Assembly (NCBI GenBank): GCA_003158495.1
Contig: PMJT01000214.1
Location: forward strand, 5,622 to 16,631
Direction of reading: 5' to 3'
Source of the DNA: Chloroflexota bacterium
GTDB lineage: Bacteria; Chloroflexota; Limnocylindria; Limnocylindrales; CSP1-4
Length of the DNA: 11,010 nt
A program made the position numbers and the translations under genes. Shown here piece after piece: positions 1 through 7,083 of the stretch (within the stretch, counting starts at the first letter, position 1; each line of letters starts with the position of its first letter). The notes below the pieces were generated by a model. That model was not told where the DNA came from, did not search any database, and saw only the letters and a program-made list of their open reading frames with translations.

Positions 1-1010
1 GCGGTCAGGTCGTAACCGACGGCCTTTTGGGCCACACGCGTTTCGGGATGGGCCTCCTGCGCGGCCCCGAGTTCTTCGATCTTGGCGCGGTCGAACAGCG
101 TGAACGTGCGCAGATACTTGCCGACGTCGCGGTCGTCCGCGTCGAGCCAGTACTGGTAGAACTGGAATGGGCTCGTCTTCGCCGGGTCCAGCCAGACGCT
201 CGTGCCCGCGGCAGTCTTGCCGTACTTCGTACCGCTCTCATTTGTGAGTAGCGGGTAGCTGAGCGCGAAGGCCAGGTCCTGCCCGTCGCCGGCGCCGAAT
301 TCCTTGCGGATGAGCTCCAGGCCGGCGGTCATGTTGCCCCACTGGTCCGCGCCGCCCATCTGCATCTCGACGTGGCCGGTTCGGTAGAGGTGCAGGAAGT
401 CCGCCGCCTGCAGGAGCATGTAGCTGAACTCGGTATAGCTCAGGCCGGCCCCCGCTTCGAGCTTCGCCGCTTCCGCGAGGCGGTTCTGGACCGAATCCTT
501 GGCCAGCATGTAGTTCACGGTCAGGTGCTTGCCGATGTCCCTCAGGAACCGGAGCAGCGAGTACGAACTGAGCCACTCGTAGTTGTCGACAAGTTCGGCG
601 CCGTTCGAGCCTTCGAAATCGAGGAAGCGCGTCAGCTGACTCTGCATGCCGACGATGTTCTCTTCGACGATGGGCCGGCTGAGGAGCAGTCGTTCGGCCG
701 AGCGACCGGACGGGTCGCCGATCATCGCCGTGCCACCGCCCACGACGATCACCGGGATACCGCCCGCCCTCTGCAGGTGGATCAAGCCGAAGATGGGGAC
801 GAGGCTGCCGATGTGCAGCGAAGATCCTGTCGGATCGAAGCCGATGTAGCCGCGGATCGGCTCGCCCGTAGCCAACCTCTCGATCAGACCGCTGCTCGTC
901 TGGTGCAGCATGCCCCGCCAGCGCAGCTCGTCGAGCAGTCCGGGGAGTCCCGCTGCGGCCGTCGTGCGGTCGACCCCGCCGGTGTTGCCTGCCAGAGTCA
1001 TCGCCGTCAT
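1..1010 (-). CDS. tyrS: Tyrosyl-tRNA synthetase, C-terminus cut by window edge
   Basis: Charges tRNA-Tyr with tyrosine in the cytoplasm, using ATP. The minus-strand reading gives 336 residues with no stop and then runs off the left edge. A class I Rossmann fold is evident: HIGS at residues 66-69 is the HIGH signature, GGGTAMIGDPSGRS at 91-104 is typical of bacterial TyrRS, the QMGGADQWGN tyrosine-pocket segment is at 217-226, and KYGKT at 262-266 is the KMSKS-equivalent loop. The KxGKT form fits the TyrS rather than the TyrZ subgroup. Missing is the C-terminal part, normally an alpha-helical anticodon-binding region plus an S4-like RNA-binding domain (bacterial TyrS is usually about 400-425 residues). 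Two in-frame ATGs exist, at 1010 and 1001, behind an AAGGAG at 1014-1019. Spacing is 3 nt to the first and 12 nt to the second, neither ideal, so the exact start is open. The gene diverges from the PBP gene. Confidence 0.97.
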   Translation of the reverse strand, partial: MTAMTLAGNTGGVDRTTAAAGLPGLLDELRWRGMLHQTSSGLIERLATGEPIRGYIGFDPTGSSLHIGSLVPIFGLIHLQRAGGIPVIVVGGGTAMIGDPSGRSAERLLLSRPIVEENIVGMQSQLTRFLDFEGSNGAELVDNYEWLSSYSLLRFLRDIGKHLTVNYMLAKDSVQNRLAEAAKLEAGAGLSYTEFSYMLLQAADFLHLYRTGHVEMQMGGADQWGNMTAGLELIRKEFGAGDGQDLAFALSYPLLTNESGTKYGKTAAGTSVWLDPAKTSPFQFYQYWLDADDRDVGKYLRTFTLFDRAKIEELGAAQEAHPETRVAQKAVGYDLT

Positions 1011-1013
1011 CCG

Positions 1014-1019
1014 CTCCTT
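1014..1019 (-). promoter_or_regulatory. Ribosome binding site of tyrS
   Basis: The minus strand reads AAGGAG here, a good Shine-Dalgarno match. It lies 3 nt before the ATG at 1010 and 12 nt before the in-frame ATG at 1001. It proves translation starts here but does not decide between the two codons. Confidence 0.7.
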
Positions 1020-1031
1020 GTCGTCACGTCC

Positions 1032-1047
1032 ACGGGTTACTACCCGT
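1032..1047 (-). promoter_or_regulatory. Hairpin in tyrS leader
   Basis: A perfect 6-bp inverted repeat (ACGGGT / ACCCGT) flanks a 4-nt loop. In the tyrS transcript it would form a tetraloop stem ending 12 nt before the AAGGAG. No T-tract follows, so it is not an intrinsic terminator. It could be a protein-binding palindrome or a leader stem. Function is unknown. Confidence 0.4.
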
Positions 1048-1089
1048 CCGATGGCCGGCGGGAAGGGGTGGACTGCCCGCCTGTCTACG

Positions 1090-1100
1090 TATGCTATCTT
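1090..1100 (+). promoter_or_regulatory. Candidate extended -10 promoter element for the PBP gene
   Basis: In an otherwise GC-rich region, an AT-richer patch reads TATGCTATCTT. TG at 1092-1093, one base, then TATCTT at 1095-1100 matches the extended -10 form (TGnTATAAT). TATGCT at 1090-1095 is an alternative, with TGGACT at 1069-1074 as a weak -35 at 15-nt spacing. The ATG at 1111 begins 10 nt after the element and no Shine-Dalgarno lies between, so the mRNA would be leaderless or nearly so. On the other strand the same patch contains TAGCAT, a weak candidate -10 for tyrS. Confidence 0.35.
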
Positions 1101-1110
1101 GCGAGCCGCC

Positions 1111-3957
1111 ATGCAGACCAGTCTCGCCCGACGCGAACGCCGTCGCCGCAATCGCACGGGCGCCCGGCGCCCCGGTAGCGGCGTGGGCGGACGCCTTGCC
1201 ATAATCCTTCCCCTCTTCCTGCTGGGATCGATGTTCGGGCTTGCCCTCGTGGCGTTCGTTGGCACGGTCGAGGTCTACTCCGCCTACAGCCAGGACCTCC
1301 CGGATCCCGAGGCCGCGCTCAAGGCGATCAAGTACGACCAGCAGACGGTCCTGTACGACCGCACCGGAACGACCCAGCTGGCCGCCTTCGGTTCAGTGAA
1401 CCGCCGCGTCCTCAAGTTCTCCGAAATCCCCAACAGCATCCTGGACACGACGACCAGCACGGAGGACAAGACGTTCTGGTCGAACACCGGCTTCGATCCC
1501 GCCGCCGTCCTCTCTGCCCTGCGGGACGCCCTGTCGGGTCGAGCGCGCGGCGCCTCGACGATCACCCAGCAACTTGTCCGACAGAAACTTCTGCCGCCCA
1601 CCACAAGCACGGTCGACCGCAAGATCAAGGAGATCATCCAGTCGATCAGGCTGACCCAGGAGTATCCCGGGGATGCGGGCAAGCAAGCCATCATCACCGC
1701 CTACCTGAACATCAACTTCTACGGCAACCAGAGCTACGGTATCGCCGCGGCGGCGCTCGGCTACTTCGGCATCACGGACCTCAGCCAGCTGGATATCGCC
1801 CAGGCGGCGATCCTGGCCGGCATCCTGCAGGCGCCTTCCGCCTACGACCTCGTCGCCAACGCCCAGCCGCAGCCGGACAAGACGTGGGTCGTGCCGAGCG
1901 ACCAACCGATCGTCCAACGCCGCAACACGATCCTCGAGGAGATGCGCCGCGCCAACAGTGATGGCCTCCTGCGCGGCAAGTACAACGACGCGGACCTCGT
2001 CGCGGCTGAAACCGAGCCCGTGGTCCTCCACCCCACAAACCAGCCCGACATGATCGCGCCCCAGTTCGACCTCATGGTCCGCCAGCAGCTGGCGGACCTC
2101 CTGTGCGGCCCCGGCACGGACCCGGCGGACTGCGAAGAAGTCGACACGGGTGGCTACAAGGTCATCACCACGCTGGACGTCGCCAAGCAGAACTCGGCCG
2201 AGAAGTGGCTCAAGGCCTACGTCTTCGGGCCCAACCAGCCCACTCTGGCCGCCGACATCGCCTATCTCGCCAACCTTGGGATTACGCCCAAGACCGACGC
2301 GTATGACTACTACCGGATCATCGGCCCCAGCTCCACGAGCACCGTAGGGCTTCGAAACGGCAACCTTCACAATGCCGCGCTCATCGCGGTCGACTATCGG
2401 ACCGGCCAGGTCCTGACCTACGCCGGCAGCGCCGGGTTCTACGAGGACCCGATCAAGGACCCGGCAAAGAATGGTCAGAACTACTTCGACCCGCAGTACG
2501 ACGTGCTGTCCTCCGGCATCGGCCGGCAGCCGGGATCCTCGTTCAAGCCGATCAACTACCTGATCGGCATCCAGGACACCAAGCTGACCGCGGCGTCGGT
2601 GTTCATGGACGTCGCGACGGACTTCGGCGGCGGCTACATCCCCCACGATGCCGACGGCTTCGAGCGCGGCCCGGTCCGGCTGCGCGAGGCGCTGCAGTAC
2701 TCGCTCAACATCCCTGCGGTAAAGTCCGCGGCGATCAGCGGCGTAAACCACGTGATGCAGCGCGCCCAGGACTTCGGTCTGACGTTCCCGGCCAATTCGA
2801 ACCCGGGCGTCTCCGTCGGTATCGGCACCGTCGAGGTTCATCCGTCGGACCTCGTCTCCGCGTACGGAGCCATCGCCGACGGCGGCACGCTCGTCCAGCG
2901 CTCGATGATCCTGTCGATCACGGACGCCCAGGGCAATCTGCGGTGGTCGGCCTCTCAGGCCGCACCCTCCGTTACGCATCCCTCCACGCCGGCCGCGACG
3001 TACGTCATGACCAACATCCTGGCCGGCAACACGGATCCGGTCCAGAACAACTGGTGGAGCCAGTACAAGATCACGTCCGGCAGCACGCGCCGACCTGCCG
3101 CCCTCAAGACCGGCACGAGCGACCAGACTGAGGATCTCTTCGCCGTCGGCTACGTCGCCCCGCCAACGGACACGAAGTCGCCCGCCATAGTGGCAGGCGT
3201 CTGGGCCGGCAACAGCGACCGCGCCCCTGGGCATAGCGTCATGTCACTCGAGATGGCCGCGCCGATCTGGCACGCCTTCATGCAGGACGCAACGGCCGGC
3301 ACCCCCGTCACGGACTTCAAACAGCCGGCCGGCATCGTCCACGCCAAGATCGATGCCTACAGCGGCATGCTTCCCGGTCCCTTCACCCCGCCGGACAAGA
3401 TCATCGACGAAGTGTTCATCAGCGGCACACAGCCCACGCAGGTAGACACCACCAAGGTTCCGTTTGATGTCGACACCGTTTCCAACACTCTGTGGACGTA
3501 CGATTGCCCGGGCGTCAAGGACACAAAGGGATTCCTGGATCTCACCGGAATAGACGCGAGTAACCCGACCTGGGAGAAGTACGACCAGATCTGGATAGCG
3601 CGGGCGCAGCTGGGCGTCGGCAAGAGAGGTGGACCCAACAACGGGGCCACCATGTACTTCTACCAAACGGGCTTTTGGACGCCGTACGGCCAGACGTGGG
3701 GCGCGCCGTTCGCGCCGACTACGTCCTGCACCCAGAACACCGGGTCGCCACCACCGTCGCCGAGCGCGACGCCAACACCTACCGACACGCCCCCGCCCGC
3801 GCCGACGGCGACTCCAACCTCGACTCCGGTCCCGACGGCAACGCCGATACCTACTCCCGCGCCGACCCCCACCCCGACCCCAACCCCAACCCCGACGGCC
3901 CTGTTCCTGCCGCTCTGGCTCTACCGGCGCATCCGCGTAGGCGACCACCGCCCCTGA
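1111..3957 (+). CDS. Class A penicillin-binding protein (glycosyltransferase/transpeptidase)
   Basis: A 948-residue bifunctional enzyme that polymerises lipid II into glycan strands and cross-links stem peptides outside the membrane. The Arg-rich cytoplasmic start (1-28) precedes one membrane anchor (about 29-52). The GT51 domain carries the catalytic Glu in EDKTFW (E118), GASTITQQL from 147, and an RKIKE segment followed by YLNINFYGNQSYG. The usual EDxxFxxHxG has Asn125 in place of His. The transpeptidase domain has SSFK with nucleophile Ser476, SLN at 531-533 and KTGTS from 666. Residues 880-929 are an almost pure Pro/Thr/Ser/Ala tail, ending in ALFLPLWLYRR and a short basic end. The frame stays open back to 910, inside tyrS; I chose ATG 1111 because it precedes the Arg-rich/membrane start and avoids overlapping tyrS, though no Shine-Dalgarno precedes it. 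The gene converges with murJ, 20 bp between stops. Confidence 0.96.
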   Translation: MQTSLARRERRRRNRTGARRPGSGVGGRLAIILPLFLLGSMFGLALVAFVGTVEVYSAYSQDLPDPEAALKAIKYDQQTVLYDRTGTTQLAAFGSVNRRVLKFSEIPNSILDTTTSTEDKTFWSNTGFDPAAVLSALRDALSGRARGASTITQQLVRQKLLPPTTSTVDRKIKEIIQSIRLTQEYPGDAGKQAIITAYLNINFYGNQSYGIAAAALGYFGITDLSQLDIAQAAILAGILQAPSAYDLVANAQPQPDKTWVVPSDQPIVQRRNTILEEMRRANSDGLLRGKYNDADLVAAETEPVVLHPTNQPDMIAPQFDLMVRQQLADLLCGPGTDPADCEEVDTGGYKVITTLDVAKQNSAEKWLKAYVFGPNQPTLAADIAYLANLGITPKTDAYDYYRIIGPSSTSTVGLRNGNLHNAALIAVDYRTGQVLTYAGSAGFYEDPIKDPAKNGQNYFDPQYDVLSSGIGRQPGSSFKPINYLIGIQDTKLTAASVFMDVATDFGGGYIPHDADGFERGPVRLREALQYSLNIPAVKSAAISGVNHVMQRAQDFGLTFPANSNPGVSVGIGTVEVHPSDLVSAYGAIADGGTLVQRSMILSITDAQGNLRWSASQAAPSVTHPSTPAATYVMTNILAGNTDPVQNNWWSQYKITSGSTRRPAALKTGTSDQTEDLFAVGYVAPPTDTKSPAIVAGVWAGNSDRAPGHSVMSLEMAAPIWHAFMQDATAGTPVTDFKQPAGIVHAKIDAYSGMLPGPFTPPDKIIDEVFISGTQPTQVDTTKVPFDVDTVSNTLWTYDCPGVKDTKGFLDLTGIDASNPTWEKYDQIWIARAQLGVGKRGGPNNGATMYFYQTGFWTPYGQTWGAPFAPTTSCTQNTGSPPPSPSATPTPTDTPPPAPTATPTSTPVPTATPIPTPAPTPTPTPTPTPTALFLPLWLYRRIRVGDHRP
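3748..3897 (+). repeat. Low-complexity Pro/Thr codon repeat
   Basis: Near-hexameric CCN-ACN codon repeats encode the Thr-Pro tail of the PBP (residues 880-929). Such tails are common as flexible spacers in secreted proteins of GC-rich bacteria. The repeat is prone to slippage, so length may vary between strains. Confidence 0.8.
3866..3893 (-). other. G-quadruplex candidate
   Basis: The plus strand has five C-runs (3866-3870, 3872-3875, 3878-3881, 3884-3887, 3890-3893) separated by 1-2 nt. The minus strand therefore carries five runs of four or five G with loops of 1-2 nt, a very strong quadruplex pattern. RNA reading through from murJ would carry these G-runs about 85-112 nt past its stop. 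The pattern arises from Thr-Pro codons, so a regulatory role is inference only. Confidence 0.6.
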
Positions 3958-3977
3958 CGTCGCCAGAAGTTTCCCGG

Positions 3978-5849
3978 TCAGTCCTCGTCGGGTCCCTCGG
4001 CTGGCCGGGCACGGCGCACCAGGGTCCGGGCCAACTCCATCGCTGCGTCGAGTTCTGGCAGCCTGAACGCCTTCGACCAAGCCAGGTAGACGATCACACT
4101 CACGCTGCCGCCGCCTGCGAGTTCGAGGAGGTTCGTCAATAGCGACGGGTTCGCCACGGATCCTTCGACGTAGCGGGCCGCGATCATCCCCGCGGCCGAC
4201 GCCACAACGGCACCACCGACGAAGGCGGCCGCGTGTTTCGCGATCGGCCGGAGGTCGAACCCGATCCGCTTCTCCATGAAGACCACGAGAAGGAAGACCT
4301 CCGCCCAGGCCCCGAGCCCGATGGCAAGTGCGAGCCCTTCCAGGTGCATGAACGGGAACAGGACGATCGCGGCTACCACGTCCACGGCCACAGCGACCAG
4401 GGCGGCAGTCACGGGGGTCCGAGTGTCCTTGCCGGCGTAGAAGATCGGGGCGAGGAGCGCGATCAGGACGTGGGCCACCAGGCCCAGGAGGAATACTTCG
4501 TAGATCGTGGCCGTGGAGGCCGTGGCATCGGCGTTGAAGTTGCCGTGCTGGTACAGGACCGCGAGCGTCGGCACAGCCAGGACCATCATCACCGCTGTTA
4601 GCGGCACGACAGTGAATAGAAGCAGTCGCAGTGACTGGTCGACGAGACGGCGGAAGCGCGCGTCATCCCCTCCAGCAACGGCGCGAGAAAGTGGCGGCAA
4701 AAGCACGATGCCGAGCGGCACGCCTATCAGCCCGACCGGGATCTGGAGCGCGGTGAAGGCGCTGTTGTACCAGGTGACCGGCCCATCGACCTTGATCGTG
4801 TCGGCGAAGTACGTGGTCACGAGGAAGACGATCTGGGTTGCGCCGAGGCCCAGGGCTCTCGGCGCCATGAGCAGGAGAGTTTCTCGAACCGCCGGGTCGC
4901 CCAGGTACAGGCGCGGCCGGTAGAGCCCCGCGTTCCGCACGGCGCTGACCTGCGTGAGGACGAGGCCCGCCGCCCCGACAACCACGCCCGTCGCGAGGGC
5001 GTAGATCCCGAGGAAGGGAGTCAGCGCGACGGCGCAGACGATGATCGCGATGTTGTAGACGTTGGGCGCGAGTGCGGGCGCGCCGAAAATGCCTATCGAG
5101 TTGAGTCCGGCCGACATGACCGAGCCGACGGCCAGGAAGATCGGCGATAGGAGCATCAGCCTTGTCATGCCTACCCGCAGATCCAGCTGCGCGGGATCCG
5201 AGGTCGGCAGCAGCACTGCGACGATCGACGGGGCGACGACCCAGATGAGGACGGCCAGCGGCACAAGGGCCAGGACCATGAGGTTGGCCATGGTCGCGAT
5301 CAGCCGCTTCGCGCGCTCGGCTTCGCCGTTGTCCAGCAGGGCGGAGGCGACCGGCACGAGGGCCGACCCGATGGCGCCGGCGGCGACGAGCTGGAAGAGC
5401 GTGTCCGGCAGTCGGAATGCGTTGTAGAACGAGTCGAGGTTCTTGCTGGCACCGCCGAACTCGGCCAGAAACACGGCAGTGCGCAACCAGCCGATCAGGC
5501 GCGACAGAACGACTCCGGCGACCACGACAACACCGGCCATGGCGATGGCCCTTCCGCCGAGCCGGGCCGCTGAGGCCGCCGCAAGATCGGCGGTCGCGCC
5601 GACATCGCCGGTCAGGACGATGTCGCCGGCAACGCCGCCGGACGCGTTGGCCGCCCTGGAGCCACGGCCCGGCAACAGTGGCCGTTGTGGCGGCTGCGCT
5701 GCGCGATCGCGCTCGCTGGCGCGGATCTCGCCGAGCCTCGGCCCAACTTGGAGTTCGCCGGGGAGAACCCGGCGCGGCTCCCAGCCGCGGATCCTCGGCG
5801 ACTCCGGCTCCCCCGCCGGGTCCTCGGGCGGGCGCCGATCGCCTGTCAT
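3978..5849 (-). CDS. murJ: Lipid II flippase MurJ (MviN), with long N-terminal extension
   Basis: Flips lipid II from the cytoplasmic to the outer face of the membrane for use by glycosyltransferases. The 623-residue protein is mostly hydrophobic helices from about residue 102 on. It shows family features: SRLIGWLRT at 116-124, NAFRLPDTLFQLVAAGAIGSALVPV at about 143-167, an APNVYN segment near 261-266, and a polyprenyl-transporter-like second half with YAGKDTRTP at 471-479. The core of about 520 residues matches the usual MurJ length (E. coli 511, 14 membrane helices). The first ~95 residues are extra, hydrophilic, rich in Pro, Arg, Gly and Ala, and probably disordered in the cytoplasm. ATG 5849 is supported by a 4-nt ATGA overlap with the upstream FemAB stop and a weak GGAAG 5 nt upstream. 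I see no closer ATG/GTG/TTG before the membrane domain except Met104, which would cut into the first helix. Confidence 0.95.
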   Translation of the reverse strand: MTGDRRPPEDPAGEPESPRIRGWEPRRVLPGELQVGPRLGEIRASERDRAAQPPQRPLLPGRGSRAANASGGVAGDIVLTGDVGATADLAAASAARLGGRAIAMAGVVVVAGVVLSRLIGWLRTAVFLAEFGGASKNLDSFYNAFRLPDTLFQLVAAGAIGSALVPVASALLDNGEAERAKRLIATMANLMVLALVPLAVLIWVVAPSIVAVLLPTSDPAQLDLRVGMTRLMLLSPIFLAVGSVMSAGLNSIGIFGAPALAPNVYNIAIIVCAVALTPFLGIYALATGVVVGAAGLVLTQVSAVRNAGLYRPRLYLGDPAVRETLLLMAPRALGLGATQIVFLVTTYFADTIKVDGPVTWYNSAFTALQIPVGLIGVPLGIVLLPPLSRAVAGGDDARFRRLVDQSLRLLLFTVVPLTAVMMVLAVPTLAVLYQHGNFNADATASTATIYEVFLLGLVAHVLIALLAPIFYAGKDTRTPVTAALVAVAVDVVAAIVLFPFMHLEGLALAIGLGAWAEVFLLVVFMEKRIGFDLRPIAKHAAAFVGGAVVASAAGMIAARYVEGSVANPSLLTNLLELAGGGSVSVIVYLAWSKAFRLPELDAAMELARTLVRRARPAEGPDED

Positions 5850-6958
5850 CGAAACTTCCGGGCGAGGCGCCAGGCCGTGCCCAGCGCGATATTGGGGGCG
5901 TATTCATGGGCATGGATCCGCGTCACCGGCCGCCCGCCGAAACGCCTCTTGAACAGATACAGATTCCAGAGCGGGTGCGACTCATCCGTGGGCACGCCCG
6001 GCGCCGTCTGCGTATCCACGCCGCCCAAGTCGTAGCCGTTGAACCCGGCCTCGGCCGCCCAGCGAATGATCCGCCACTGCAGGAGGTGATTGGCTCGAGT
6101 GCGGCGAAGGTTCGCGTCGTCGCGCGACCCGGCGGCGAAGTAGACGAGCAGCTTGCCGCTATGCAGCAGAAGGGCGCCCGTGTCGCGTCCACCCAGCCCG
6201 GCGAACCAGAGGCTGGCGATGCCGCACTCTCCCAGCCGTCGCCACTGCTCGAGTTCGTAGGCGCGGTCGCGGACGATGAAGCCCTCTCGCCTGCCGGTGG
6301 CGGCATGGATATCGTAGAAATCGGCCAGCGCCTGTTCGCGCGCCGCTTCGTCGTCCATGTCCACGCGTTCGGTTGTCACCCCGAGCGAAGTGGCCTTGTT
6401 GATGTCCTGGAGCGTCGTGTGGCCCAACAGACCGCGCTGGGCCGCCTCAGACGGCTCCAGCGGCACGATCATCGCCGTTCGCGACACCTGGACGTCCTTG
6501 GCCGCAACGCGGAACCGAGCCGCCCCAAGGGCCGCTGCCGCATCGCTCCCCTCCTCCCAGGCCGGATCGATCGTGAGCGCAATCGAGTTCCGGGTTCGGG
6601 CGATCCGTCGCAGACCGTCGAGCACCGCGGCAGCCACTGCCGGAGCCTCGGAGAGCAGGACTGGGCCCCGTGGCGCGTAGTGGATCCGATACCTGCCCAG
6701 CGGCCCGGCCCGGCGCCCAACGGCAGCTCGCTCCTGGATGGACACCGCCGCGGCCGGCATGCCGTCCAGCTGGATCAGGTAGCGCAGCGGCGTCCAGCCC
6801 AGGCCACGCTTGAGTTCACCCCACGCGTGCGACTGGAACGCCTCGCCCAACGAACTGCGCACGGCCAGCTCGTCCCAGGCCGAAGGTTCCCAGAGCGACG
6901 CGTCCACGATCTGGAGAGCCCGGGAGCCGTCGGTTCGCGCGTTGGGGCTGGTGGTCAA
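5846..6958 (-). CDS. FemAB-type aminoacyltransferase (peptidoglycan bridge ligase)
   Basis: Predicted to add amino acids from aminoacyl-tRNA to the stem peptide of a lipid-linked peptidoglycan precursor (FemA/FemB/FemX family, tandem GNAT folds), in the cytoplasm at the membrane. The 370-residue protein has family hallmarks: FQSHAWGELKRGLGW at 41-55 near the N-terminus, YAPRGPV at 94-100, a central basic helix region (about 181-240), YDLGGV at 309-314, and the C-terminal LYLFKRRFGG at 333-342. It starts at TTG 6958: AGGAGG lies 9 nt upstream, and no ATG or GTG in frame fits better. The open frame extends to 7588 but that overlaps mutS2. It overlaps murJ by ATGA, so both products are likely made together. 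The amino acid it adds cannot be read from sequence. Distant relatives act on other acceptors (e.g. FemAB proteins linked to exopolysaccharide export), but the murJ/PBP context favours peptidoglycan. Confidence 0.9.
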   Translation of the reverse strand: MTTSPNARTDGSRALQIVDASLWEPSAWDELAVRSSLGEAFQSHAWGELKRGLGWTPLRYLIQLDGMPAAAVSIQERAAVGRRAGPLGRYRIHYAPRGPVLLSEAPAVAAAVLDGLRRIARTRNSIALTIDPAWEEGSDAAAALGAARFRVAAKDVQVSRTAMIVPLEPSEAAQRGLLGHTTLQDINKATSLGVTTERVDMDDEAAREQALADFYDIHAATGRREGFIVRDRAYELEQWRRLGECGIASLWFAGLGGRDTGALLLHSGKLLVYFAAGSRDDANLRRTRANHLLQWRIIRWAAEAGFNGYDLGGVDTQTAPGVPTDESHPLWNLYLFKRRFGGRPVTRIHAHEYAPNIALGTAWRLARKFR

Positions 6959-7083
6959 TGCTCGGGACCTCCTGGGGCGCAGCGCTTCGCCGTCGCCTCG
7001 GAGCGATTGTCGCATCTCCCCGGCCCGCCGGGGCCCTGCTTGCGTTCGGGCGGGGCGACAGGTCGTATGGACGGCGTCGCCCG
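6959..7083 (-). other. 125-bp gap between mutS2 and the FemAB gene, with GC hairpin
   Basis: Contains a perfect inverted repeat at 7018-7033 (stem CCCCGG/CCGGGG, 4-nt loop) and the FemAB ribosome binding site. The hairpin has no following T-run, so it is not a classical intrinsic terminator. GACAAT at about 7005-7010 on the minus strand is a weak -10 look-alike without a -35. I cannot tell whether FemAB-murJ has its own promoter or is read from the mutS2 transcript. Confidence 0.4.
6967..6973 (-). promoter_or_regulatory. Ribosome binding site fixing a TTG start
   Basis: The minus strand reads AGGAGGT, the best Shine-Dalgarno in the window. The gap after AGGAGG is 9 nt to the TTG at 6958-6956. 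This decides the FemAB gene start against the much longer open frame. Confidence 0.85.

Noticed and set aside
910..1110. Upstream extension of the PBP frame
   Set aside because: It overlaps the tyrS N-terminus and the intergenic promoter. The first codons at 910 and 1051 have no ribosome binding site.
1011..1110. T-box riboswitch ahead of tyrS
   Set aside because: The GGGTAGTAACCCG segment loosely recalls a T-box antiterminator, but the UGGU bulge expected for tRNA-Tyr is missing and the gap is too short for a specifier stem.
1393..3234. 613-residue open frame antisense to the PBP gene
   Set aside because: It is the shadow of a GC-rich gene. Its translation is Arg/Asp/Val/Gly-biased with no domain, while the plus strand has complete GT51 and transpeptidase motifs.
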